Source: Aureibaculum algae
GTDB taxonomy: Bacteria > Bacteroidota > Bacteroidia > Flavobacteriales > Flavobacteriaceae
DNA: 64,000 nt
Assembly: GCF_006065315.1 (NCBI RefSeq)
Contig: NZ_CP040749.1
Span: 558,001-622,000 of the forward strand
Direction: 5' to 3'
Each line of letters begins with the position of its first letter. Position 1 is the stretch's first letter. Of the stretch, positions 8,285-16,694 are shown piece by piece. The notes below the pieces were generated by a model that saw only the letters and a list, made by a program, of their open reading frames with translations, had not been told where the DNA came from and made no database searches. Position numbers and translations under genes: made by a program.

Positions 8285-8522
8285 TATCTTTGTAGTCTGT
8301 TATACTAATTCAACATATTATCTGAGTCTTTCTATAAAGACAATCTCGACAAAACGAGTAATTAACGCATAAAAATCTTCTGGTTTTTAATGCTCAGATA
8401 GTTATATCCATTTATTTTATCAAATCTCAAACAAAAACAGTTGATTATTATTAAATCGATTGTCTTATCACTCTGTTATGTTTTTAACATTTCAAAATGT
8501 GATGACAATACAATGAATTAAA
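8285..8522 (+). promoter_or_regulatory. Promoter element and long hairpin-rich leader of the methyltransferase
   Basis: TATCTTTG at 8285-8292 fits the Bacteroidota -7 consensus TAnnTTTG; a matching -33 TTG is not evident. About 230 bases of leader follow, with a small hairpin CTCG/CGAG (8345-8358) and a stronger one, GCATAAAAATC against GGTTTTTAATGC (8367-8393). Such a leader could be an attenuator, but no leader peptide was recognised. Confidence 0.35.
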
Positions 8523-9362
8523 ATGAAAAGTAAACAGTTAATAAGTAGAAATATAGAAGTATTTTATAATAAAGCATCAGAAGAAACCAGACTTGATAAG
8601 GGAATGGGAATATTTGAATTTGAAAGAATTAAATCATTAATTGAAAAATATATTCCATCTTCATCTTCAAAAATAATTGATATTGGAGGTGGAACAGGAA
8701 AATATTCAGAATGGCTTGCAAAAAAAGGACATCAAGTCCATTTAGTAGAACCAGTTCCTAAACATATTAAATTAGCCGAAAATAGAGCGAATAAGTTAAA
8801 AAATAAATTTTCCTTTCAATTGGGCGAATCTCGAAAATTAGAATTTAAAAACAATTTTGCCGACTTAATAATACTTCACGGACCACTTTATCACCTTCAA
8901 AAAAAGGAAGACAGAGATTTAACCATTAAAGAAGCCAAACGTGTTTTGAAAAATGATGGAGTTATTTTGGGTTTTGCCATTAATTACACAGCATCAACTT
9001 TAGTAGGTCTATTAAACGGTTTAATTCATAAAAAAACCTTTTTTGAAATGTGCAAGGACGAATTAACAACTGGAATACATAATCCACCAAGTGATTTTCC
9101 TTGGCTATTAGCTGAAGGATATTATCATAAACCTGAACAACTGAAAGAGGAATTTATAAATCAAGAATTAACCTATCTCAATACTTATGCAGTTGAAGGA
9201 ATGGCTTGGTTAGACAAAGACTATTTTGCTAATATGCTAAACGAAACAAAGAAAAAAACATTAATCGAACTTACAAAAGTCACAGAAAATGACAGCTATC
9301 TTTTACCTTTTAGCCCACATATGATGATAGCTGTAAAAAAACAAATTACTTATGGAAAATAA
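8523..9362 (+). CDS. class I SAM-dependent methyltransferase
   Basis: A 279-residue Rossmann-fold methyltransferase. Motif I is IIDIGGGTGKYSEWLA (residues ~47-62), followed by VHLVEPVPKHI with the ribose-binding acidic residue, and motif IV-like LIILHGPLYHL. The C-terminal half (residues ~170-270) is a helical lid typical of small-molecule methyltransferases of the Methyltransf_11/25 type. The substrate is unknown. It overlaps the next gene by 11 bp, so the two are co-translated. An IS3 element lies upstream within cassette 3 and separates it from the core site. Confidence 0.85.
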   Translation: MKSKQLISRNIEVFYNKASEETRLDKGMGIFEFERIKSLIEKYIPSSSSKIIDIGGGTGKYSEWLAKKGHQVHLVEPVPKHIKLAENRANKLKNKFSFQLGESRKLEFKNNFADLIILHGPLYHLQKKEDRDLTIKEAKRVLKNDGVILGFAINYTASTLVGLLNGLIHKKTFFEMCKDELTTGIHNPPSDFPWLLAEGYYHKPEQLKEEFINQELTYLNTYAVEGMAWLDKDYFANMLNETKKKTLIELTKVTENDSYLLPFSPHMMIAVKKQITYGK

Positions 9363-9564
9363 AGACAGATATTTTAAAGCTTTGGTTCAAAATAATGGAC
9401 AGCTGAATGAAATAGACCTTGGAGAAAAAATTGGACTTGATGAAGATGAAACTCGAGAAATAATTGTCCGACTTCTATCCGAACACAAAATAGAATATGC
9501 GGAAAATAGGTCTTGTAATTATAGACTTAATAAAACTACGAAAAGGAAAAATAAAAGCAGGTAA
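9352..9564 (+). CDS. small winged-helix-like protein
   Basis: A 70-residue protein overlapping the methyltransferase by 11 bp. Its sequence (YFKALVQNNGQLNEIDLGEKIGLDEDETREIIVRLLSEHKI) has the helix-turn-helix-wing spacing of a short wHTH domain, followed by a basic tail (TTKRKNKSR). It could be a DNA- or protein-binding accessory of the methyltransferase; no specific family was recognised. Its stop codon falls within the inverse core that ends cassette 3. Confidence 0.6.
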   Translation: MENKDRYFKALVQNNGQLNEIDLGEKIGLDEDETREIIVRLLSEHKIEYAENRSCNYRLNKTTKRKNKSR

Positions 9565-9692
9565 CAATGTATAAAAGCAATAGCGGTTTTGGTGTTAACT
9601 CAAAGTGTTATTGCTTTTAATTTAGTAAATTGCAAAACGGAAAGGTAGCGCACTTTAATCCGCTACTGCTCTTATACTAACCGTTGTACGCA
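9557..9692 (+). other. attC-like site 3 (uninterrupted)
   Basis: Inverse core GCAGGTAAC at 9557-9565. The arm TGTATAAAAGCAATAGCGG pairs with a right arm ending at CTTATAC, just before the core GTTGTACGCA at 9683-9692. The whole site is about 135 nt and is one of the few in the window with no insertion. Confidence 0.8.
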
Positions 9693-9697
9693 AGCTA

Positions 9698-11008
9698 GGT
9701 ACGGTAAAGGGACATCCTTTACAAAGTTAAAGGGACATAGTTTACACTTTTAAGATTCATAAATTACTTGAAAAAGTATTTATCATGGTCTGGAAAGCAA
9801 AAACTAAAATGGAACAAAAAGTAGAATTTATTCATGAATGGTTAACCGGGAAATATACCATTACAGAACTTTGTAGGTCATTTAATATATCTCGACCTAC
9901 TGCTTACAAATTGATTTCTCGGTATGAAAAAATGGGACTATCGGGATTAATTGAGCAAAAAAGAGCCCCAATTAATCATCCCAACAGAACCAATCAAAAG
10001 GTTGAAAATTCAATCTTAAAATTAAAAAACAAACACATGCTTTGGGGTGCGAAGAAAATTCGGATTTTGTTGTTTAAAGAGTATGCTAAAGAACTTATTC
10101 CAAGTGTGGTGACTGTTCACAACATCCTTTCTAAAAATGGCCTAGTTAAACCTCAAAAGCGAAGCAGAAGAGTCAAGCCAGTATTCCCCATTTTCGATCC
10201 TAAAAAGTGTAATGAAGTTTGGAGTGCAGACTATAAAGGAAAGTTTTTAATGGGCAATAAAATTTACTGTCATCCACTTACTATAGCCGATTCTAAGAGT
10301 AGATTTTTGTTTACAGCAAAAGGGCATTATAAAGAGAACTTCATCTCTGTTAAGCAAGAGTTTACAAAGGTTTTTAGAAAGTATGGCATCCCTAAACAAA
10401 TACATACAGACAATGGTAGTCCATTTGGATCTGTAGCTGCCATTCAAAGATATACAAGGTTATCTTATTGGTTTATTGAATTGGGAATTGACCCTGTTTA
10501 TTCCGACCCAGCACGCCCAGACCAAAACGGACGACACGAGCGAATGCACCGTGATTTAAAGGCTGCTTGTGCCAAACCTTCAGCATTTGATCTCAAGGCA
10601 CAACAACGTAGTTTAAATCGGTTTGTAAAAGAATATAATCACATTAGGCCTCATGAATCTTTAGGAATGAAAACCCCTGCAGATTGCCATGATTTTTCCA
10701 ATAGACCATACCCTGAAAAAATTCCAAAATATGATTATCATTCAACTATGAAAGTGATGAAAGTATGTCAAAATGGAGCCATGCGGTGGAAGTCATATTA
10801 TTGGGTATATTTAACTTCTGGACTTAAAGGGAAATATGTCGGTGCTCAAGATCAAGGAAATGGAATTTGGAGAGTATTTTAAAGAGACGTATTTTTAGGT
10901 TATTTTAACGAAAAAAAAATAAGAGACAAACAAGTATCAATTAGACTAAGTCAGAATCTAGTGTAAAGGATGTGACTTTAACTTTGTAAACTATCTGCCT
11001 TAACGAAC
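9698..11008. mobile_element. IS481-family insertion sequence, copy A (1311 bp)
   Basis: Long imperfect inverted ends sharing TTTACAAAGTTAAAG, and a 5-bp target duplication AGCTA (9693-9697 and 11009-11013). It is inserted 15 nt after the G of the core that starts cassette 4. The same element lies at exactly the same offset in cassette 14 (58238-59548). Confidence 0.9.
9785..10882 (+). pseudogene. IS481-family transposase, truncated by a nonsense mutation
   Basis: It has an N-terminal HTH (LTGKYTITELCRSFNISRPTAYKLISRY) and an rve core with D in WSADYKG, D in HTDNGSPFG and E in NGRHERMHR. Compared with the 393-residue copy at 58325-59506 a single T-to-A change turns a TAT codon into TAA at 10880-10882, removing the last 28 residues. 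The catalytic triad is retained, so activity may only be reduced. Confidence 0.88.
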
Positions 11009-11027
11009 AGCTAAAAAACAATACTAA

Positions 11028-11675
11028 ATGGAAAACTTTGACATAAAAAACGCATTAGAATGGCTAGGAGCTATTATAATTTCAGTTGGTGGAACTAGCG
11101 CTATTGTTATTGCTATTTCTAAATGGTTCGGAGATCGTTTAGCAACAAAACTTCTTGAAAAAGATAGATCAAAATATCAACAAGAATTAGAAGCACTTAA
11201 AACGAAATATCAATCAGAACTTGAAATTAAAAAGGCTGAACTTGAAAAATCAAAATCGTTATTCCTACGATATTCAGAACATCAATTTAATCTTTATAAT
11301 GATTTATGGAAAAGTCTATGTGACTTAAAACATATTGGAGAAGAATTATGGGAAAAAGCTGAACCGCAATTAACAAAAAAATTCTCAAAGCAATTAAGAG
11401 AGACTAAACTAACAGTTGAAAAAAGTGCTCTTTTAATTGAGGATGGTCATTACAAATCCTTAACTACAATTTTAGACAAATTTGGAAATTTTGAAATAGG
11501 AAAATTAAGATTGATAAACTTAAGAAACAAAACAGTTCACGAAATGAATGAATACGGAGTGAGAAATAATGAAATTAGGAATGTTATTGAGAATAATAGA
11601 CAAACCAAACAGGAGTATATTAAATTAACAAAAGAACTATCTTCATCATTTAAAGCACAAATTAAAGGTGAATAA
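11028..11675 (+). CDS. membrane-anchored coiled-coil protein of unknown function
   Basis: A 215-residue protein with one N-terminal transmembrane helix (AIIISVGGTSAIVIAISKWF, residues ~15-34), then a charged coiled coil (DRSKYQQELEALKTKYQSEL and on, ~45-85) and a helical cytoplasmic region. No catalytic motif was seen. It is followed after 32 bp by a metalloprotease-like gene in the same cassette, so the two probably work together. Small membrane-helix plus coiled-coil proteins are common partners in defence cassettes, but that role is inference. Start ATG lies directly behind the IS481 copy, so its native promoter may be displaced. Confidence 0.7.
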   Translation: MENFDIKNALEWLGAIIISVGGTSAIVIAISKWFGDRLATKLLEKDRSKYQQELEALKTKYQSELEIKKAELEKSKSLFLRYSEHQFNLYNDLWKSLCDLKHIGEELWEKAEPQLTKKFSKQLRETKLTVEKSALLIEDGHYKSLTTILDKFGNFEIGKLRLINLRNKTVHEMNEYGVRNNEIRNVIENNRQTKQEYIKLTKELSSSFKAQIKGE

Positions 11676-11707
11676 AAAGCCTACTATACAGAAAATCTAA
11701 AAAAATT

Positions 11708-12262
11708 ATGATTGAAATTCTTTCTTCAGAAAACACGAACGAATTATTAACAAACTCAATTAACCGAATAGAAGAAAAAATTGATAATAATTTGACTGAA
11801 AACTCGCCAATTGTTATATCCGATTTAAGTAACATAAAAGTTTTGTTTCCCTCAAGTGCCATACCTAACGAATTTCATTTTTACTCGCGAATTTTAAGAA
11901 ACGGATTTGGGATAACACAACCGAAAAATTTTAGAGGTGGAATAAGAAAGCATTTAATTGTAATTAACACAAAAATTATAGAAAAACTCAATATTTCTGA
12001 ATCTGAACTTGACGCAATTATTGCGCACGAATTAGGTCACATATTTAATGAACCTAATAAAGATATTCCGAATTTTATTGAGGAGCAAGAATTTTATGCA
12101 GACTATTTTGCAAGCTCAATAGGTTTAAAAGAATCACTTTTAAGTACAATAAAAAAATACTTGGAACAGGAAAATGCTGAAAACTCAGAACTATTCAATT
12201 TAAGAATTAGCCATTTAAATAAGGAAAACAGTTTTGAAAATGGAAACATTAGAAATTTATAA
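11708..12262 (+). CDS. ImmA/M48-like zinc metalloprotease
   Basis: A 184-residue protein with the zinc-protease motif AIIAHELGHIFNE (HExxH near residue 101) and a downstream EEQEFYADYFASS, the usual third zinc ligand region of M48/ImmA-like gluzincins. No transmembrane helix is evident. Proteases of this kind cleave repressors (ImmA/IrrE) or activate toxins. Paired with the membrane coiled-coil protein at 11028 in cassette 4, which starts GTTGTACGCA and ends TGCGTACAAC. Substrate unknown. Confidence 0.75.
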   Translation: MIEILSSENTNELLTNSINRIEEKIDNNLTENSPIVISDLSNIKVLFPSSAIPNEFHFYSRILRNGFGITQPKNFRGGIRKHLIVINTKIIEKLNISESELDAIIAHELGHIFNEPNKDIPNFIEEQEFYADYFASSIGLKESLLSTIKKYLEQENAENSELFNLRISHLNKENSFENGNIRNL

Positions 12263-12289
12263 ATAGAATAAAGCCTGCGTACAACACCG

Positions 12290-14043
12290 GTAATCGTTGC
12301 ACAAGCACCAAAATAGACCATCTGGATTAATTGGGGATTTATTTTTAGTAGTTTTAAGCGTGGCTATAATTTTTTCTGTCCCCTATTTCATCTTTTTTAA
12401 AAGGCTTAAAATGGCTTGATCTGCTCAATATATGCCAAAAACAGTGAGTTAAGTACAGCGCAAGTGATTTGGCATCACTTCTGACAACTTTACTTGTGAA
12501 TTTTAGGTACTTTTTCAGGTTGTAGGCAATGGCGGAGAGATGCATCACCTTGTTGGCTTGCTCAATGCCAATGGTATTTATTTTACGTAAGCCCATGAAT
12601 TGAGTTAGCGTTCCAAAGACAGGTTCAACAGTACTCTGTCGTTTTGATTTCATATAACGACCTTGGTTGCTGCTTACGCGATGGTTATTTCGTTCGTATT
12701 CTTCTCTGTAATAAGTTACCGAAAATTTCTTTTCTTGTGCTGTCTTACCTAAACATTGTTTTCTTATCGGACAGTCTCTACAAATTTTTGAGGAGATTCT
12801 ATATTCCTTTTTCTTACTACCTGTTCTATAATCATTAAACACTTTTTTAAAGGGAACGATATGACCCTCTGGACAGAGATAATGATCCTCTTGTTTGACA
12901 TATTCAAAATCCTCAGGACCGCCTTTATACGTCCCGTGAGGTGGTATAAAACTTCGTAAACCTATTTTTTCCAAAAAAGCATAATTCTCTCCATCACTAT
13001 AGCCTGTATCGGCCACTAGATTTTGCCATAAGATCCCTTGTTTGTTCAATCGTTTTTTTAATCGAGGTACAATGTCTTGTAAGTATTGGCTGTCTTTCTT
13101 ATCTGCCTTATACGCTTTAATGTCAGTGATTACATGATGTCCAGTGTCAACACTTAGCTGACTCATATAGTTCAGCTTGCGTGCCTTGCCTGGCTTTACA
13201 CTAATTTTAGCATCCGGATCGGTGGGACTATAATGCGTTTTGTTTGAGGTGTATTTTGAGTTTTTATTGTTTGCACCCGTGCGTTGATCTTGATCTTTTG
13301 ACCATTTTTTATTCCGACTTTTAATAGCAGACAATTCTTGCTTGGTGGCACTAATTTTTTTTTGAGCATCTGAAGCTTTATTCTCTTTGGCTTTTCGAAT
13401 AGGCTTTTGTTTATCCATGCTACTGATATGGCGTAGCTTTTTTAAGTGGTCTTCTAATTCTTCTTCAGGCACTTTTAACTCCAAGGTATCCATCGAGGCA
13501 TTTGCCTTTATTGGAGCAGAATCTATCGCTTGAGTATGGCCACTTACCATGCCTTTGTCAACACACATAATTAAAACACGCGTAAAGACTTCTTCAAAAA
13601 CTTTTTCTGGATATAATTGACGCGTACGACTTATTGTGCTATGCCAGGGCAACTCTTCATCAATATCATAGCCTAAAAAATACAATATGTCCAAACGTAA
13701 ACTACAATGGGCAATCAACTGTCGATCACTGATAATATTCTCTAAATATCCCACCAAACACAACTTGAAAAACACGGTAGGATCTATGCTCTTTTGACCA
13801 CTGTCTCCATAATAAGGACGTGTCAGTACATATAGAAAATGTAGGTCTAATTCCCCATTTAATCGTCGATAAAAATTCTCCTTTGGAATCCGATCACTCA
13901 TTCGGAATTGAGTGAATAATTTCTCTTGATACTCTTTTTTGCCTTGCATACCTCAAGATACAGAATATCAGTCTAATGACCAATAAATTCATGCGTTTTT
14001 TAGTTCATTTTATCCCTAATTATATATATCTTGTGCAACAGGC
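12290..14043. mobile_element. IS1182-family insertion sequence, copy 2 (1754 bp)
   Basis: Same ends and length as copy 1. The flanking hexamers do not match: ACACCG on the left (12284-12289) and ACAATG on the right (14044-14049). The left flank is identical to that of copy 1 over about 20 bp. The mismatch points to recombination between IS copies after insertion. Confidence 0.85.
12354..13949 (-). CDS. IS1182-family transposase (copy 2)
   Basis: An intact 531-residue DDE transposase identical in translation to copy 1 (AIDSAPIK, VADTGYSD and VEPVFGT blocks). The identity across copies fits recent amplification or gene conversion. Confidence 0.93.
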   Translation of the reverse strand: MQGKKEYQEKLFTQFRMSDRIPKENFYRRLNGELDLHFLYVLTRPYYGDSGQKSIDPTVFFKLCLVGYLENIISDRQLIAHCSLRLDILYFLGYDIDEELPWHSTISRTRQLYPEKVFEEVFTRVLIMCVDKGMVSGHTQAIDSAPIKANASMDTLELKVPEEELEDHLKKLRHISSMDKQKPIRKAKENKASDAQKKISATKQELSAIKSRNKKWSKDQDQRTGANNKNSKYTSNKTHYSPTDPDAKISVKPGKARKLNYMSQLSVDTGHHVITDIKAYKADKKDSQYLQDIVPRLKKRLNKQGILWQNLVADTGYSDGENYAFLEKIGLRSFIPPHGTYKGGPEDFEYVKQEDHYLCPEGHIVPFKKVFNDYRTGSKKKEYRISSKICRDCPIRKQCLGKTAQEKKFSVTYYREEYERNNHRVSSNQGRYMKSKRQSTVEPVFGTLTQFMGLRKINTIGIEQANKVMHLSAIAYNLKKYLKFTSKVVRSDAKSLALYLTHCFWHILSRSSHFKPFKKDEIGDRKNYSHA

Positions 14044-14245
14044 ACAATGTATAAAAAACATAGGGCGTTTGTGTTAAATCGAAAGGTCTGTGAATATTAA
14101 TAAAGTCCGCTAAATATAAAATTTGGCATTTAAGAGAAAAAGGTAAAAGCAAAATATTTATATTTAGCTAAGTGATAAACTGGAACGAAAGTGCTTTTTA
14201 ACTGCCCTACGTTTCTTATACGAGACGTTGTAGCCAATTATAAAT

Positions 14246-15091
14246 ATGAAGCCCGAAGTTAAATTACCGAAAACGCCACATTCCATTCAAAAAGGAATCC
14301 CATTAAAGCTCGTTTTAGATAAACCGGCTGTTATTCAACTTGGGAAGAACTTAAAGATTTCGAATAATGACTTCAACGCTTCTGAGTTTGTAGAAAGAGT
14401 TATGCAGGACATTGAACCTCTTGCCCTTAAAGATAGAGGGATTTTAATCGCTAAAATTTTACGTGAGTATTTGCCAAATAATTATTCGGAAGCGATTACA
14501 TATTTACTCAACTCCTTGACCCCTCCGCTCAAGGAGACCGATAATCTTGGACTTTCTGGATTATTCTATATGCCCCATGTGTCCTTTGTAGCACTCTATG
14601 GCCTTGACAAAACGTACAATAATAATATAGATCCTTTCGACATTTCTATGAATGTTCAATATGAATTGACAAAGAGGTTCTCATCTGAATTTTCTATCCG
14701 AACATTTCTTATCGACCAGCCAGAGAGAACGTTTAAAATTTTATACAAATGGATGAACGACCCAGACCCACATGTACGAAGACTATGTTCAGAAGGAACT
14801 AGACCAAGATTGCCATGGGCACAAAAGATTAATTTCTTAGTGAAAGACCCTAGTCCTTCTTTACCAATATTAGAAAAATTAAAAAATGATAGTGACCTTT
14901 ATGTAAGAAGAAGTGTAGCAAACCATATTGGAGACATTGCAAAGGATAATTTGGATTTATCTTTAAGGCTGTGCGAAAGTTGGTTAGACAGCTCTTCTAA
15001 AGAACTTAAATGGTTAATTCGACATGCTTTACGTCATCCAGCCAAAAAAGGAAATAAAGCAGCATTAAAACTTAGAGAAAAGGCAAAATGA
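14246..15091 (+). CDS. AlkC-like DNA alkylation repair protein (HEAT-like repeats)
   Basis: A 281-residue all-helical protein matching AlkC-type DNA alkylation repair glycosylases, a HEAT-like-repeat family that removes alkylated bases such as 3-methyladenine. Seen features: a hallmark RRLCSEGTRPRLPWA around residue 178-192, HEAT-like blocks WMNDPDPHVRRL and LKNDSDLYVRRSVANHIGDIAK, and a tail ELKWLIRHALRHPAKKGNKAALKLR. No secretion signal. It is the sole gene of cassette 5, 10 bp after the end of the core, so its Shine-Dalgarno region overlaps the core. Cores GTTGTAGCCA and TGGCTACAAC are complementary over 10 bp. Confidence 0.85.
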   Translation: MKPEVKLPKTPHSIQKGIPLKLVLDKPAVIQLGKNLKISNNDFNASEFVERVMQDIEPLALKDRGILIAKILREYLPNNYSEAITYLLNSLTPPLKETDNLGLSGLFYMPHVSFVALYGLDKTYNNNIDPFDISMNVQYELTKRFSSEFSIRTFLIDQPERTFKILYKWMNDPDPHVRRLCSEGTRPRLPWAQKINFLVKDPSPSLPILEKLKNDSDLYVRRSVANHIGDIAKDNLDLSLRLCESWLDSSSKELKWLIRHALRHPAKKGNKAALKLREKAK

Positions 15092-15113
15092 GAAGATAAA
15101 AAAATGTAAAAAC

Positions 15114-15308
15114 TGGCTACAACAATGGCTATATTTAATACGGGTCTTGGTGCTTAATCAAAAGAGAAGTGCTTTGAACAAAGTCCGCAAAATTTTCAAT
15201 TTTGCGTGTCTATTGACATAAAGAAAAAATTAAAAATTTGGCTAAGTGCAAGTCCGAATGTTCAGTTCTCTGAAATCCCGTACTAACCATAGCCTAAACG
15301 TTAGGCTT
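15114..15308 (+). other. attC-like site 5 (uninterrupted)
   Basis: Inverse core TGGCTACAAC at 15114-15123; GGCTATATTTAATACGGG pairs with CCCGTACTAACCATAGCC (about 15 of 18 positions); closes at the core GTTAGGCTT at 15300-15308. At about 190 nt it is one of the longer sites, with a second internal AT-rich stem in the loop. Confidence 0.8.
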
Positions 15309-15367
15309 CATACAAGACAGAGACACAACTTCGCAATAAATATCAAAAATAAAACCAGGGTTACATA

Positions 15368-15375
15368 TACTTTTG
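15368..15375 (+). promoter_or_regulatory. Candidate -7 promoter element TACTTTTG of the AraC gene
   Basis: Fits the Bacteroidota consensus TAnnTTTG. It ends only two bases before the ATG at 15378, so the transcript would start at or beyond the start codon, suggesting a leaderless mRNA or an upstream promoter. No clear -33 element was found. Confidence 0.35.
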
Positions 15376-15377
15376 CA

Positions 15378-16268
15378 ATGCAAGAACAAGTTAAAAACGA
15401 TTATTATGAACGAATTGAAAAAGCAGTAGATTTCATTGAGGAAAACTTGAAAGAGAAACTAACAATTGAAATGATTGCAGAAAAAGCATTTTTCTCAAAA
15501 TATCATTTCATAAGAGTTTTTACAGCAATGACAGGAGAAACAGTAGGAAGCTATCTTCGGAGGAGGAGAATTTCAAAATCATCAAAACAGTTGATAAGCT
15601 CAGACCACTCCATTATTGACATTGCCTTTGATTACCAGTTTGAATCTCAGGAAGCTTATACACGCTCTTTCAAAAAGATTTACAATACCAGCCCGGGAAA
15701 GTATCGTAAATTGAATAATAATCAGATAGCTTATGGTCGTGCAAAATTGACAATCGAAAGATTAAATCATTTAAAAAGTAATGTGACTATGAAGCCAAAA
15801 ATTATTGAATTAGAAAAGAAAAAATTAGTTGGAATAAGTGTAAAAACATCGTTAGCCCAAAATAATATTCCTCAATTATGGAATACTTTTATGCCACGAA
15901 TTGAAGAAATCGCTAACAAAATAGATTCTGGATGTTATGAAATTCATCCATTCGATTCAGAATTTAAAATGGAGAATTTTACAGAGGATATGGAATTTGA
16001 GAAATGGGCGGCAGTCGAAGTTGATAATTTAGACAATATCCCCGATGGTTTAAAAGGGATAACAATCGAAAGTGGAAAATATGCTGTATTTGAACATAAA
16101 GGAACAATGAGCAACATTCAATTCTCGTTTGATTATGCTTATGGAACTTGGTTGCCAAACTCAGGATATGAACTTGCCAAAAGAGCAGATTTTGAGCGAT
16201 ATGGAGACCAATATTTTGGTCCAGAGCATTCCGAGTCAATTACTGAATTATGGATTCCAATAAAGTAG
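15378..16268 (+). CDS. AraC-family regulator with GyrI-like effector-binding domain
   Basis: A 296-residue protein. Two AraC helix-turn-helix motifs lie at the N-terminus (LTIEMIAEKAFFSKYHFIRVF and HSIIDIAFDYQFESQEAYTRSFKK), followed by a C-terminal GyrI/AraC_E_bind domain (from MKPKIIELEKKKLVGISVKT to the end). This layout is that of Rob/SoxS-related regulators that sense small molecules. A GTG at 15246 would extend the frame by 44 codons but lies inside the attC-like hairpin and adds unrelated sequence, so ATG 15378 is preferred. First of three genes in cassette 6. Confidence 0.9.
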   Translation: MQEQVKNDYYERIEKAVDFIEENLKEKLTIEMIAEKAFFSKYHFIRVFTAMTGETVGSYLRRRRISKSSKQLISSDHSIIDIAFDYQFESQEAYTRSFKKIYNTSPGKYRKLNNNQIAYGRAKLTIERLNHLKSNVTMKPKIIELEKKKLVGISVKTSLAQNNIPQLWNTFMPRIEEIANKIDSGCYEIHPFDSEFKMENFTEDMEFEKWAAVEVDNLDNIPDGLKGITIESGKYAVFEHKGTMSNIQFSFDYAYGTWLPNSGYELAKRADFERYGDQYFGPEHSESITELWIPIK

Positions 16269-16274
16269 ATAGGT

Positions 16275-16694
16275 ATGAAAACAAAAGAATCGAAACCAAA
16301 CATTCACATAAACCTACTTAGTGGATTTTATTACTTAGTATCGGTTGCTTTATTTTTGGCAGGGGGTATTTACTGCTTCTTTACAGACTTATTGAAAACC
16401 AACTTCACCGATAATATTATAATACAAGAAATGACAACCGGACAGTTTGTTATTTATGGCGTAATTATGGCGGTGGTGGCTTTATTAGAAGCTATTTTGG
16501 CTTTGAACTTAAGGAGATTTAAAAGATGGGCAAAAATCATTGCTTTAGTCATATCTTCCTTGGGGTTATTATGGGCAATTGTAGCGATATTTGCTTACGG
16601 AGGATTAGAGAATTTGTTTTTTATAGGCTTACACGCTTATTTTATATGGATATTGAGTAAAAGATATTATGGAAACAATTATACAACTAAATAA
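16275..16694 (+). CDS. four-helix membrane protein of unknown function
   Basis: A 139-residue protein with about four hydrophobic segments (ISLYYLV-like start FYYLVSVALFLAGGIYCFF, then FVIYGVIMAVVALLEAILALN, IIALVISSLGLLWAIVAIFAY and LFFIGLHAYFIWIL). No family motif was recognised. It begins 6 bp after the AraC gene and overlaps the GNAT gene by 26 bp, so the three form one operon. Confidence 0.7.
   Translation: MKTKESKPNIHINLLSGFYYLVSVALFLAGGIYCFFTDLLKTNFTDNIIIQEMTTGQFVIYGVIMAVVALLEAILALNLRRFKRWAKIIALVISSLGLLWAIVAIFAYGGLENLFFIGLHAYFIWILSKRYYGNNYTTK

Larger units (their letters stand above)
12276..14236 (+). other. attC-like site 4, interrupted by an IS1182-family copy
   Basis: Inverse core TGCGTACAAC at 12276-12285; insertion 12290-14043; the right part reaches the core GTTGTAGCCA at 14227-14236. 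The arm GTATAAAAAACATAGGGC (from 14049) pairs with GCCCTACGTTTCTTATAC (about 14204-14221). Confidence 0.75.

Noticed and set aside
15246..15377. GTG-started N-terminal extension of the AraC gene
   Set aside because: It lies in the attC-like hairpin and core and adds no recognisable AraC sequence; ATG 15378 starts the standard AraC N-terminus.
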